Positions 17,160-26,366 of a stretch of DNA of 64,000 bases are shown here, in pieces (position 1 is the stretch's first letter; each line of letters opens with the position of its first letter). The notes beneath the pieces are model-generated. The model was not told where the DNA came from, ran no database searches, and saw only the letters and a list, made by a program, of their open reading frames with translations. The DNA is from Anaerotignum propionicum (lineage in GTDB: Bacteria; Bacillota; Clostridia; Lachnospirales; Anaerotignaceae), in contig NZ_JANGAD010000008.1 in assembly GCF_024461735.1 (NCBI RefSeq), forward strand, positions 108,571-172,570. The letters are read 5' to 3'. A program made the position numbers and the translations under genes.

Positions 17160-19931
17160 CTATTCTAATTCATGCCCATTTTTTACGGAAAAATAAGCTT
17201 TGCTGTCGCCGCTTTTCCACAAAAGCTCACGCAAAAGCTGAATGCCTTCTTTCGTCATGCATTTTTTACCAGTTAAACTTTCTCCATATGCCAATTTTAA
17301 TGCTTCCAAAGCTTTTTCTTCCAAGCCAGCTAAAGCATATAGCCTTCCAACCTTATCACAAACCTTGCCAAAACTTTCTGTTGTTATTCCGTTTTTCCCT
17401 GCCAAAATCAAAACATGATCCAGCATTGTCTCTCCTTCTTGGATATTTCCAATTTGAATATGAAGACTTGCAACCCGCAGAAGCAGTTTACTGAATCTTT
17501 CCGTTTCTCCCTCACGGTTTCTGATTGACACGGCTAACACGTAATAAAGCTCCATGGCTTCCTTATGTCGTTCAAAGGCAGTCAAAATTTTACCAATTTT
17601 TATAATCCGATTGTCTCTGGAAGCACATTCCGGCAAATTCAGCTCTTTATAAAGCTGATTCCAAGAATGATAAAATCCCAAAGCCGTTGTCATCTCACCT
17701 TTTTTATAAAAATAGTCTCCAATATGACCCAGTACACGGCAGTTCTCCCATGAATGGGTATCTCCATATTCTGAAATGAATTCTTTTGCATTTACAAATT
17801 TTTGTAGTGCTTTTTCTTCATCCCCATACAGCAATAGTACCTCACCCAATCGAATACAGGTTCTTGCATAATACGTAGAATCAGCATACTTTTCAGCTAA
17901 GGTATACCAATAGATAGCCTCATTCTTTTGACCAAGGCGCTGATACATCTCCCCCAAAGAGAACACTGCGAATGCTAGTTTTCCATTTTCCAAATTTTCT
18001 TTGGCTCTACTTTTCTCATAAAGCTGGGTCATAAATGTAATGGCGTCTTCAAGATTTTTTCGTTCACTGTCTCGCATACGCCTTCTCACCGGCCGATTGG
18101 CTGGAATAAGGACATTTTTCCCTGCACCATACACTTCCTTTAGTTGAAGATATCTATCATTGGGCATCAATCCACTTTGAATCAGCTTTTCTTCTGCCTT
18201 TTTTGCATATGTTCTTGCCTTTTCCTTGTCTCCCAGTCTGAGGCAACAATTGCCCATGGCCAGAAGGGTACAGGCGGAAATTCTTTGTTCTTCAGGTGTC
18301 TCCTCAAAATTCATATCATTGCGCTCTTTGTAAAGCTGCAGTGCATAACTACAGTCACCCCTGCAAAGACAAATCTCCGCAAAGGCCTCCAAGGTCTCAA
18401 TATAAATTGGATTGTCCCTATCAAGGGTATCTCTTTGCAGCCTTAGAGCTTCCTCTAAATATTTCCCCGCTGAAGCCAAATCACCGGATTTTTGATAAGC
18501 AATGCCTAAATTTTTAAGCACCTCACCATATTCGGAATGTCGTTTTCCCAAGGCACTTCTAGCAATTTCCTCCATTTCAAGGCAAATTAACACCGCCTTT
18601 GTATATTCTTCTTGCTTCTGCCGAACCTGCACAAGCGCATTCATTAGTGAGATTACAGGTTTCTTATTTGCACAAGAAAAAGCCATTCTTACTTTTAGGG
18701 CATTCTCATATAGAAATGCCGCTGCTTCATAAGAACCGTGCTGCTCAAATATACAGGCAAATTCAAACCATAACTGTGCTAGAATTGTTTGATTATCCGA
18801 AGAATCTTTTTCCAGAATATCAAGAGCTTGTTTATAATAAGTTAACGCCTGCATACAGTCTTCCATTTTGGCCATGATCTGACCCATTTGAACGTAGCTT
18901 TTTACGCTTATGCTTTTATGCTGTGTTTCAAATGCTTCTCTTAAAGAAAAAGCCTTTTTCCCCATCTCCAAAGCTTTTGCAAAATCTTTCATTCCACAAT
19001 AATCTAGAGCTATTTTATCTAGAAAATCAAAATACAGTAAATGATTTTGTCCTAATTTTTTCTCAATGATTTCCATTCCGGTTGTATGTAGTTGAAAAGA
19101 TTTTTCAAATTGACCGTCCTTATAGCATAAGTCAGCCAAGTAGCATAAATGATTCACATAATCTAAATGACCTTGCTGAAATATTTGCCTGTGCACCTCA
19201 ACGGCACGCTCACAATATTCCACGGCAAGGCCAGTAAGTTCCGCCTTTTCACAAACAAAAGCCAGGGCAATGGAATTATTTAGAAAGGCTAGGTTTCGGT
19301 TGCCCAGCTTTTTTTCCATAATATCCAATGCAACCTCATAATTATAAATTGCCTTTTTATAATTCCCCGTTTTATCATAACAGCGGGCCATAGAGGAATG
19401 GATATCCGCCAGATCCATTATCTGCAAAGAACGGCAATCAATACTTCTCTCCAATGCCTGTCCATGGCTTTCCAGCGCCTTGTCATACTCCTTCAGGCTT
19501 TCATAACAATTTCCTAAATTATACAGAGTATGAATATAATCCTTATGATTTTGCCCCAACTTACGTCCACGCACTTTTAGAACCTGCAAATGGGTATTTA
19601 ATGCATCTTCGTGTCTATCCAAATTGCTGTAGACAATGGCTAAATTATTTAATGTATCCGCATATCCCCGAGACTCACCTCTATATGATTTTTTCAGTTC
19701 TGCTCCTCGGCCATAGTATTCTGCTGCCTTTTCATAGTACCCCAGTTCATCAAAAATAACGGCAACATTATGAAAATCCTCTCCCAAATCGGTCTGAGCA
19801 TCTTCCCCGTTTTTTTTATAAAGCTCTAACAAGTGTTCCCCAAGAAACAAAGCCCTTTTATAATCACCTTCTTTATATGACTCCACCAAGTTTTTTCGCA
19901 GCTCTCTTATCTCAGCTAAATAAGACTTCAT
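17160..19931 (-). CDS. Large tetratricopeptide repeat protein
   Basis: 923-residue soluble protein built almost wholly from TPR units of about 42 residues, many of the kinesin-light-chain type (DLADIHSSMARCYDKTG, KAIYNYEVALDIMEKKLG, EYGEVLKNLGIAYQKSG). No signal peptide, membrane segment or catalytic domain was seen, so it is probably a scaffold or protein-interaction hub. The ATG at 19931 is chosen because upstream in-frame sequence is very short; RBS signal is weak. It follows recX by only about 15 bp and may be in its transcript. The repeats cover the whole chain from about residue 10 to 900. Confidence 0.85.
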   Translation of the reverse strand: MKSYLAEIRELRKNLVESYKEGDYKRALFLGEHLLELYKKNGEDAQTDLGEDFHNVAVIFDELGYYEKAAEYYGRGAELKKSYRGESRGYADTLNNLAIVYSNLDRHEDALNTHLQVLKVRGRKLGQNHKDYIHTLYNLGNCYESLKEYDKALESHGQALERSIDCRSLQIMDLADIHSSMARCYDKTGNYKKAIYNYEVALDIMEKKLGNRNLAFLNNSIALAFVCEKAELTGLAVEYCERAVEVHRQIFQQGHLDYVNHLCYLADLCYKDGQFEKSFQLHTTGMEIIEKKLGQNHLLYFDFLDKIALDYCGMKDFAKALEMGKKAFSLREAFETQHKSISVKSYVQMGQIMAKMEDCMQALTYYKQALDILEKDSSDNQTILAQLWFEFACIFEQHGSYEAAAFLYENALKVRMAFSCANKKPVISLMNALVQVRQKQEEYTKAVLICLEMEEIARSALGKRHSEYGEVLKNLGIAYQKSGDLASAGKYLEEALRLQRDTLDRDNPIYIETLEAFAEICLCRGDCSYALQLYKERNDMNFEETPEEQRISACTLLAMGNCCLRLGDKEKARTYAKKAEEKLIQSGLMPNDRYLQLKEVYGAGKNVLIPANRPVRRRMRDSERKNLEDAITFMTQLYEKSRAKENLENGKLAFAVFSLGEMYQRLGQKNEAIYWYTLAEKYADSTYYARTCIRLGEVLLLYGDEEKALQKFVNAKEFISEYGDTHSWENCRVLGHIGDYFYKKGEMTTALGFYHSWNQLYKELNLPECASRDNRIIKIGKILTAFERHKEAMELYYVLAVSIRNREGETERFSKLLLRVASLHIQIGNIQEGETMLDHVLILAGKNGITTESFGKVCDKVGRLYALAGLEEKALEALKLAYGESLTGKKCMTKEGIQLLRELLWKSGDSKAYFSVKNGHELE

Positions 19932-19945
19932 GATCCACACCCTGC

Positions 19946-20563
19946 CTATTGTTGATTCATTTCCTCAAAAGCATCCTTTATTACTCCATAGGAATAACCC
20001 TTGCGTTGCAAAAAACCATATAACTGTTTCTTTTTTTTCTCATCCGGCGGCCACTGACCTCTTGTTTTTTTTTCCAGCCATTTCACCGCATCTTTTGTTT
20101 CACAAAAATCCGCTTGCTCTAAAACTTCTTCGCAAATTTCCTCAGAGATGCCCCTTTGTAAAAGCTCCATGCGCAATGCATAAGCCCCTCTTGGGCTTAA
20201 ATGCAGGCGATCCTTTATATATCGATTGGCATATTCTCTATCATCAGTATAATGATACTTATTCAGAAAGATCATCACTTCTTCAATGATTTCTTCGGAA
20301 TATTCACTTTCCATGAGCTTTTGCCTTACTTCTTTTTCCGTGCGCAACTTGTACCCGATAAAATGTAATGCCTTGTTCTGGGCCTGAATATAAATCAGAC
20401 TTCTCTGAATAAAGGTTACTGTTTTTTCGGGTATTTCCCTGCCTTCTTTAATATGAAAATATTCCATATCCCCCATAGAAAGGGCAAATACGTATTCTCC
20501 GTCTATAAAAATATTGTACTTAGAGGTATCTCTTTTTTGAGGTATAATTTTTGTTACAAGCAT
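19946..20563 (-). CDS. recX: Regulatory protein RecX
   Basis: RecA modulator of 205 residues, all-helical, with the RecX repeat pattern (ALHFIGYKLRTEKEVRQKL, YTDDREYANRYIKDRL, SPRGAYALRMELLQRGI). RecX proteins inhibit RecA filament extension and recombinase activity. The gene lies directly downstream of recA in the same direction, but a terminator at 20699-20748 separates them, so recX may rely on read-through or a separate promoter. Confidence 0.93.
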   Translation of the reverse strand: MLVTKIIPQKRDTSKYNIFIDGEYVFALSMGDMEYFHIKEGREIPEKTVTFIQRSLIYIQAQNKALHFIGYKLRTEKEVRQKLMESEYSEEIIEEVMIFLNKYHYTDDREYANRYIKDRLHLSPRGAYALRMELLQRGISEEICEEVLEQADFCETKDAVKWLEKKTRGQWPPDEKKKKQLYGFLQRKGYSYGVIKDAFEEMNQQ

Positions 20564-20698
20564 TGGATTTTTCTCCTTATTCTTTCATTATAACACAATT
20601 TTTTTCCTTTCACTATCACAATTCAACATAAAATGAATTCAGTTTTCGACAGTCTGTTTATCACGAATATTCCCTTATGAAAATACGTAATTACCATT

Positions 20699-20748
20699 AA
20701 AAAAACCCGCTTGCATGGAACAACTTTACCTTGCAATACGGGCTTTTA
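20699..20748 (-). terminator. Terminator after recA
   Basis: On the minus strand a stem with arms CCCGTATTGCA and TGCAAGCGGG is followed by a T7 run. Located about 40 bp downstream of the recA stop codon. Confidence 0.8.
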
Positions 20749-20786
20749 TTTTGAATGTACCTCTAAATCTTATTATGAAAAATTCA

Positions 20787-21932
20787 TTACTCTAAATCCA
20801 ATTCTTCAATTTCAGATTCATTTTCTGCCGTGTTAAAAATGCCTTCCGGAGTCTTTCCGTCCATTAAATTTTCATTTAATCCCTGTCCAGACATATCAGC
20901 CATGGAAAACAATCCGTAATGCTCCCTAACTGCATTTTCAACCTCAAGGCAGATATCCGGATGCTCTTGCAAAAATTGCTTTGCATTCTCCCTGCCCTGA
21001 CCAATTCTTGTTTCCTTATAGGAGAACCAAGAACCACTTTTGTTAATAATGCTTACCTCAGAAGCCAAATCTAAAATATCTCCATATTTGGAAATGCCCT
21101 GACCATAAATAATATCAAACTCCGCCGTTTTAAATGGTGGAGCAACTTTATTTTTTGCCACCTTAACTTTAACCCTGTTTCCGATAAGCTCTGTTCCTTG
21201 TTTCAGCACATCCGCCTTTCTGATGTCGATACGAACAGAGGCATAAAATTTAAGCGCACGACCACCTGTAGTTGTTTCAGGGCTGCCATAAATAACACCT
21301 ATCTTTTCTCTTAACTGGTTAATAAAAACAACGGTACATTTGGATTTATTTGTAATACCCGTCAGTTTTCTCAAAGCCTGACTCATCAATCTAGCTTGCA
21401 GACCTACGTGAGATTCGCCCATTTCACCTTCAATTTCTGCCTTAGGAACCAATGCCGCAACAGAATCCACAATGACAATATCAATGGCGCCACAGCGTAC
21501 CATGGTCTCTGCAATCTCTAAAGCCTGCTCACCATTATCAGGCTGGGAGATATACAATTCATCAATATTAACGCCCAGAGCCTTGGCATAAACAGGATCC
21601 ATGGCATGCTCGGCATCAATATAGCCGGCAATGCCCCCTTTTTTTTGAACCTCTGCAACCATATGAAGGGCAACGGTTGTTTTACCTGAAGATTCGGGGC
21701 CGTAAATTTCTATAATTCTGCCTTTTGGTATGCCACCAACACCTAAGGCTACATCCAAGCTTAAAGAACCGGTAGGTGTTACCTCTACATTCATCTGGCG
21801 ACTGCTGTCACCTAGCTTCATCACAGCACCCTTGCCAAATTGTTTTTCAATATAACCCAACGCCGCAGACAGCGCTTTATCCTTATCCTCAAATCTGATG
21901 TCATCTTTTTTTGAATCATCTTTTTTTGCCAA
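20787..21932 (-). CDS. recA: Recombinase RecA (TTG start)
   Basis: DNA strand-exchange protein and LexA coprotease, 381 residues. Walker [10 protein letters not shown], the MAW-like region, loop L1/L2 sequences ([21 protein letters not shown]) and the acidic C-terminus are present. The start codon is TTG at 21932, with AGGGTGAAGG upstream; no ATG is available before the conserved N-terminal region, so TTG is well supported. The promoter lies inside the end of the upstream EamA gene and a LexA box follows the -10, consistent with SOS induction. Confidence 0.97.
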   Translation of the reverse strand: MAKKDDSKKDDIRFEDKDKALSAALGYIEKQFGKGAVMKLGDSSRQMNVEVTPTGSLSLDVALGVGGIPKGRIIEIYGPESSGKTTVALHMVAEVQKKGGIAGYIDAEHAMDPVYAKALGVNIDELYISQPDNGEQALEIAETMVRCGAIDIVIVDSVAALVPKAEIEGEMGESHVGLQARLMSQALRKLTGITNKSKCTVVFINQLREKIGVIYGSPETTTGGRALKFYASVRIDIRKADVLKQGTELIGNRVKVKVAKNKVAPPFKTAEFDIIYGQGISKYGDILDLASEVSIINKSGSWFSYKETRIGQGRENAKQFLQEHPDICLEVENAVREHYGLFSMADMSGQGLNENLMDGKTPEGIFNTAENESEIEELDLE

Positions 21933-21956
21933 TTGACCTTCACCCTCTCTAAGAAA

Positions 21957-21970
21957 CGAACTAATGTTCT
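21957..21970 (-). promoter_or_regulatory. LexA (SOS) box at recA
   Basis: GAAC-ATTA-GTTC on the minus strand matches the Gram-positive LexA/DinR pattern GAAC-N4-GTTC. It lies immediately downstream of the -10 of the recA promoter, where a repressor would block initiation. Confidence 0.8.
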
Positions 21971-21971
21971 T

Positions 21972-22000
21972 ATATTAACTTATTTTCTCCTCTGTGTCAA
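21972..22000 (-). promoter_or_regulatory. recA promoter, overlapping the 3' end of the EamA gene
   Basis: TTGACA, 17-bp spacer, TAATAT on the minus strand. The -35 lies within the last codons of the upstream transporter gene. The predicted start falls within the LexA box. Confidence 0.75.
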
Positions 22001-22853
22001 CTGTTTTTCCCAATGGCTTTTCAGCCAAGAGCATTGCCGCAAAAATAATTCCGCATCCTAACAGACCTCGCCATCCCATTCTCTCACCATAAAACAAAAC
22101 GGATATGATAGCTGCAAAGATAGACTCTGAAGTAATAATAATTGCGGTTTTATTGGCTGAGGTATATTTTTGCCCCACAGATTGCAATACAAAATAGATT
22201 GCTGTACAAAAGATACCTACATTCAAATAACTAGCTACAGCAAATCCATTGAGGGACGGCATGTCAAATCCCGTTATAGCAGTAATCACAAAAGATATGA
22301 CTGTAACTGCCAAATGTTCAACCAATGCAATATTCACGGAATCACATTCCTGAACAGCTTTCCCCATAAAAGCCATCTGCATGGAAAAAGCTACAGCCGC
22401 TCCAAAGGACAAAACAGCCCCGATATCTAATTTAAAATCCTCAGTCACTGAAAGAAGTGCCACACCAAATAATGTCAAAAAGGCTGCCAAAAAGCCACTT
22501 GGCAAAGGTTTTTGCCGAAATGCCCCCCAACAAATAAAAGGAACAATAGCGGCTTGGGTGTTACATAAAAAAGCGTTGACAGAAGGAGTTGTATATTGAA
22601 GCCCCACTGTCAAAAGAACAAAGGTTGCCGCCAGCAGCACACCTAAGATACCGCCCATTTTCCATTCTTTCTTGGTAATCTGAAAATATCTCTTAAAATA
22701 TATCAGGCTTAAGCAAACCGTTGCGATTAAAAATCTGCCTAGCATCACCTGATATGGCGTATAGCCCCAATCCAAAAGATATTTCACACCAATGAAGCCC
22801 CCGCCCCCAAGTATGGCGGCAATGAGAAGCATCCAATCTCCTTTATTTCTCAT
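21975..22853 (-). CDS. EamA-family drug/metabolite transporter
   Basis: Integral membrane protein of the DMT superfamily, about 292 residues with ten predicted helices in two EamA halves (GGGGFIGVKYLLDWGYTPYQ in the first, YTSANKTAIIITSESIFAAI near the end of the second). Substrate unknown. The ATG at 22853 is chosen because GGAG lies about 9 nt before it; the 72 upstream in-frame codons are a frame-shifted reading of cinA. It overlaps the 3' end of cinA by 11 bp, implying translational coupling. Confidence 0.88.
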   Translation of the reverse strand: MRNKGDWMLLIAAILGGGGFIGVKYLLDWGYTPYQVMLGRFLIATVCLSLIYFKRYFQITKKEWKMGGILGVLLAATFVLLTVGLQYTTPSVNAFLCNTQAAIVPFICWGAFRQKPLPSGFLAAFLTLFGVALLSVTEDFKLDIGAVLSFGAAVAFSMQMAFMGKAVQECDSVNIALVEHLAVTVISFVITAITGFDMPSLNGFAVASYLNVGIFCTAIYFVLQSVGQKYTSANKTAIIITSESIFAAIISVLFYGERMGWRGLLGCGIIFAAMLLAEKPLGKTVDTEEKIS

Positions 22854-24084
22854 ATTGCAATTTTCTCCGCAACCAATCCAAAGCTTGGAAGGTTGCCCGC
22901 TCTCTGATTTTATTTCTATTACCCGCAAAATGGAACCCTCTGGCCTCAACGACTCCATTGTTATAAATACCGATATAAACCAAGCCCACTGGCTTCTCCT
23001 CTGTTCCGCCATCAGGCCCTGCAACACCTGTGGTGGCAATGCCAATTGATGCGCCAGAGGTTCTGGCAATACCTTCCGCCATTTCTTTTGCAGTTTCTTG
23101 GCTTACAGGACCAAACTTCTCAAGGGTCTGGGCAGAAACTCCTAAACGCTTCATTTTTGCCTCATTGGTATAGGTTACGCATCCCTCCAAGAATACTTCC
23201 GAAATACCGGGAAAGCGTACCAATTGTGAGGAAATTTCTCCACCGGTGCAAGATTCCGCTACGGCAATGGTCTTTTTTTGCGCTAGCAAAAGCTTGGCCA
23301 CCTCAGTTTCCATGTTTGTTTCACCCTCAGCGTAAACAGATTTTCCCAGACGCTCCTTTAATGCTGCCGCAACGGGGTCAATTAAGCGATTTGCCTCCTC
23401 TTCGTCCTTTGCTTTAGCAGTAATGCGTAAAAGGGCTTCACCTTCCTTGGCATAGGGAGCTATGGTAGGGTTTGTTTGGGCATCTATTAGGTCTTTTACC
23501 ATTTCCTCCATGGCACTTTCTCCAACACTAGCTACCCGTAGAATTCTGGAAATAAAGGTATACTCTTGTTTTTTTGCCAGATAAGGCTTTGCCTGATTTT
23601 CAAACATAGGCACAACCTCTTTTGGTGGACCAGGTAACATTATGATAATTTTTTCATCTTTTTCTATGATAATGCCCGGTGCAGTACCGTTGGCGTTGTA
23701 CATAACTACGCTATTATGTTCAGGAACGAATGCCTGTTTCTTATTGTTTTCTGTCATAGTTCTGCCAATACGATCAAAGAAAACTTGAATCTGAGCCAAT
23801 GCCTTTTCATCCAAAACAAGGGACTCACCAAAATATTTCGCCGCTGTTTCCTTAGTCAAATCATCCTCTGTGGGGCCTAAACCTCCTGTGGTAATCACCA
23901 AATCCGCTCTGGAAAAGGCATGATAGATGGTTTCCTCCAATCTTTTTGGGTTATCCCCCACCACCGTTTGGTAGTACACCTCAATCCCCAGTGCTGCCAG
24001 TTCCTTGGCTAAGTATTGGGCATTGGTATTTAAAATATCTCCAAGCAATAGTTCTGTGCCTACTGCCAAAATTTCTGCCTTCAT
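22843..24084 (-). CDS. cinA: CinA-family competence/damage-inducible protein
   Basis: Two-domain CinA of 413 residues. The N-terminal MoCF-like/COG1058 domain (MKAEILAVGTELLLGD, TTGGLGPTEDDLTKE) is associated with ADP-ribose pyrophosphatase-type activity, and the C-terminal CinA domain (AVAESCTGGEISSQL, GVAGPDGGTEEKPVGLVY) with NMN deamidase activity in pyridine nucleotide salvage. The ATG at 24084 follows AAGGAGGCG. cinA-recA adjacency is common in Gram-positives; here an EamA gene is inserted between them. Confidence 0.95.
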   Translation of the reverse strand: MKAEILAVGTELLLGDILNTNAQYLAKELAALGIEVYYQTVVGDNPKRLEETIYHAFSRADLVITTGGLGPTEDDLTKETAAKYFGESLVLDEKALAQIQVFFDRIGRTMTENNKKQAFVPEHNSVVMYNANGTAPGIIIEKDEKIIIMLPGPPKEVVPMFENQAKPYLAKKQEYTFISRILRVASVGESAMEEMVKDLIDAQTNPTIAPYAKEGEALLRITAKAKDEEEANRLIDPVAAALKERLGKSVYAEGETNMETEVAKLLLAQKKTIAVAESCTGGEISSQLVRFPGISEVFLEGCVTYTNEAKMKRLGVSAQTLEKFGPVSQETAKEMAEGIARTSGASIGIATTGVAGPDGGTEEKPVGLVYIGIYNNGVVEARGFHFAGNRNKIRERATFQALDWLRRKLQYEK

Positions 24085-24168
24085 GTTACGCCTCCTTATC
24101 CTATGTTTGAACATTCTGTTCTTATTGTATTCTTTTTATAAGGAATTTCCAAGTCTTTTTCAAAAGAA

Positions 24169-24458
24169 AAAAAGAGCAATTCTGCTCTTTTTCGTTGGAA
24201 CCTTGGGCTTTGCCCAAACCCACTTGCTTTTCGAAAAGAGCAAGAAACTTTTATAAATTGCGTTCTTCAGTTTTACTAACAAATAACATCTTTTTATGTA
24301 ACGGAAGGTAAGGAAACAAAAAGTTTCCCTACCTTAATCCCTAGGATAGGCTTGTCCAACCCGAGGCAAACAGAGAGTTTCAAGACCAATTGGTGGCACA
24401 AGCTCATCTGTTTGCCCCTGAAAACTTCAGAATAGCTCGAAAAAACTGATCTTTTTTC
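24169..24458. repeat. Hairpin-rich intergenic element (seven inverted repeats)
   Basis: The spacer between cinA and pgsA holds at least seven stem-loops: 24169-24192 (10 bp with T run, usable as the pgsA operon terminator), 24203-24217 (TTGGGC/GCCCAA), 24223-24244, 24305-24335 (12 bp with one mismatch), 24365-24416 (16 bp with one bulged A), 24418-24430 and 24439-24458. No ORF fills it. The GGGCTTTGCCC-type hairpin resembles palindromic intergenic repeats found in some Clostridia, from memory only. It may instead be a structured non-coding RNA; strand is undecided. Confidence 0.55.
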
Positions 24459-24474
24459 AGAGGGTGTTTACTTT

Positions 24475-25014
24475 TTATCCCTTTAAAACCTGCTTGTTTT
24501 TTACAATGTAATCCACCCCCGAGAGGATAGTAAAAAATACCGCTAAACCAACCAAAAGCATTTCAATAATAGAAATACCCGGAAAGGGTAAATTCAACAA
24601 CACCACAATAATCATAATCATTTGCACTGTGGTTTTTACCTTTCCCCACCAGCTGGCGGCCATGACAATTTTAGCCTCCATGGCAAGGGTACGAAAGCCT
24701 GTAATTGCAAACTCCCTTGCTAAAATAATGATAACTACCCAACTTGCCAAATCTCCCAACTGAACCATAGAAACAAGAGCGGCCATTACCAAAAGCTTAT
24801 CCGCCAAGGGATCCATAAATTTACCGAAATTACTAACCAAATTCCATTTTCTCGCAAGGTATCCGTCCAAAAAATCCGTTAGAGAGGCAACAATAAAAAT
24901 TGCAACAGCAATATAACGATTCAAAGGCGCAGGTACCAAAAACAGTACCGAAAGGAATACGGGAATCAAAATGACCCGAAGCATTGTCAGTTTATTCGGC
25001 AGATTCATCTGCAT
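24475..25014 (-). CDS. pgsA: CDP-diacylglycerol-glycerol-3-phosphate 3-phosphatidyltransferase
   Basis: Membrane enzyme making phosphatidylglycerol phosphate, the committed step to phosphatidylglycerol and thus the lipid donor for Lgt. 179 residues with several membrane helices and the CDP-alcohol phosphotransferase motif DG-x2-AR-x8-G-x3-D-x3-D (DGYLARKW ... GKFMDPLAD). The ATG at 25014 has GGGAG upstream and overlaps the end of rimO by 23 bp, so translation is coupled. Confidence 0.95.
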   Translation of the reverse strand: MQMNLPNKLTMLRVILIPVFLSVLFLVPAPLNRYIAVAIFIVASLTDFLDGYLARKWNLVSNFGKFMDPLADKLLVMAALVSMVQLGDLASWVVIIILAREFAITGFRTLAMEAKIVMAASWWGKVKTTVQMIMIIVVLLNLPFPGISIIEMLLVGLAVFFTILSGVDYIVKNKQVLKG

Positions 25015-26350
25015 AAATTACATCTCCCATCAAATCATAGTCTCCGGCTTCTCGGATTCTTGCTGTTACAAAATCTCCGGAGTATAGTTCCTCCTCGGCG
25101 GTTAAAAACACCAGCCCGTCAATATCCGGCGCATCTCTGCGGGTTCGTCCGCAATAAATACTTTCTTCAGGCAGTTTGCCCTCTACCAAAACCTGTACTA
25201 CTTTGCCAACTTCCTTTTCACAAAGGGAAGCCGCAATATTTTTTTGAATATCCATAATTGTTTCTTTTCTTGCTTCTTTCAAATCCTCATCAATCTGATT
25301 TTCCATAATCGCCGCCGCTGTACCCTCCTCTTGAGAGTAGGAAAATACACCCAAACGGTCAAAACGCATTTCTTCCACAAAATCAACCAGGTCCTGAAAT
25401 TCCTCTTCTGTTTCACCGGGGAATCCCACAATCAGGGTCGTACGAATGGCAATATCGGGCATCGCCCCACGCAATGCCGCTACCTTTTCTTTGATTAAGG
25501 CTTGGTTGCTTTTTCTACCCATGCGCTTTAACACAGCATCGTTCCCATGCTGAATGGGCATATCGATATAATGACAGATTTTTTCATTCCTAGCCATAAT
25601 ATCAATGGTTTCTTGAGTTAAGGTTTCTGGATAACAATATAACAGGCGAATCCATTCAATACCATCAACCTTTGATAATTCCTCCAACAAAGCATGAAGC
25701 TTGGGTTCACCATATAAATCTCTGCCATAAATGGAGGTATCCTGAGCGACGATGACCAATTCCTTCACACCATTTTCAGCCAATACCTTTGCTTCCTCCA
25801 CAAGGCTTTCCATGGAACGGCTTCTGTGCTTGCCTCTGAGCTTAGGAATAACACAATAGGTACAATGGTTATCACAGCCCTCAGAGATCTTTAAATATGC
25901 AAAATAAGGAGCAGTAGAGAGAATCCGCAATTTTCCATTAGCATCTTCCATGGGACGGTCAATATCCTCTAAATATTTCTCTCCCATTTTCCCTTTCAAA
26001 ATATCCGCCGCCACCTCTGCCACGGATTCGTAGGCCGCTGTACCAATGACTGCATCCACCTCAGGCAGTTCATCAAAAAACTCCTTTTCATAGCGCTGTC
26101 CCAAACAACCGGCTACGATTAAGCCTTTGCATTTGCCTGTTTTTTTATACTCCGCCATCTCCAGAATGGTTTCAATACTTTCGTCCAGGGCATCCTTAAT
26201 AAAACAGCATGTGTTTATCACAATGATATCTGCCTCTGCTTCATCGGCAATGGTTTGGAAGCCATTTTGTGCCAAGATGCCCAGCATAACCTCGCTGTCT
26301 ACTCTGTTTTTGTCACACCCTAAAGAAGTGAATGCTACGGTTCCTTTCAT
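24992..26350 (-). CDS. rimO: Ribosomal protein S12 methylthiotransferase RimO
   Basis: Radical SAM enzyme that methylthiolates the conserved aspartate of ribosomal protein S12. 452 residues: N-terminal UPF0004 domain with MKGTVAFTSLGCDKN and further cysteines (INTCCFIKDA, IVAGCLGQRY) for one iron-sulfur cluster, radical SAM domain with GCDNHCTYCVIP (CxxxCxxC), and C-terminal TRAM domain. RimO is distinguished from MiaB by the opening SLGCDKN and the RLLYCYPE region. The gene lies between folD and pgsA in a minus-strand cluster. Confidence 0.96.
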   Translation of the reverse strand: MKGTVAFTSLGCDKNRVDSEVMLGILAQNGFQTIADEAEADIIVINTCCFIKDALDESIETILEMAEYKKTGKCKGLIVAGCLGQRYEKEFFDELPEVDAVIGTAAYESVAEVAADILKGKMGEKYLEDIDRPMEDANGKLRILSTAPYFAYLKISEGCDNHCTYCVIPKLRGKHRSRSMESLVEEAKVLAENGVKELVIVAQDTSIYGRDLYGEPKLHALLEELSKVDGIEWIRLLYCYPETLTQETIDIMARNEKICHYIDMPIQHGNDAVLKRMGRKSNQALIKEKVAALRGAMPDIAIRTTLIVGFPGETEEEFQDLVDFVEEMRFDRLGVFSYSQEEGTAAAIMENQIDEDLKEARKETIMDIQKNIAASLCEKEVGKVVQVLVEGKLPEESIYCGRTRRDAPDIDGLVFLTAEEELYSGDFVTARIREAGDYDLMGDVIYADESAE

Positions 26351-26366
26351 GTTTACCTCCCTAAAT

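Noticed and set aside
24169..24458. 6S RNA or other named ncRNA in the pgsA-cinA spacer
   Set aside because: The stem-loops are separate rather than one long rod with a central bubble, and no conserved ncRNA motif could be matched by eye; left as an unnamed hairpin-rich element.
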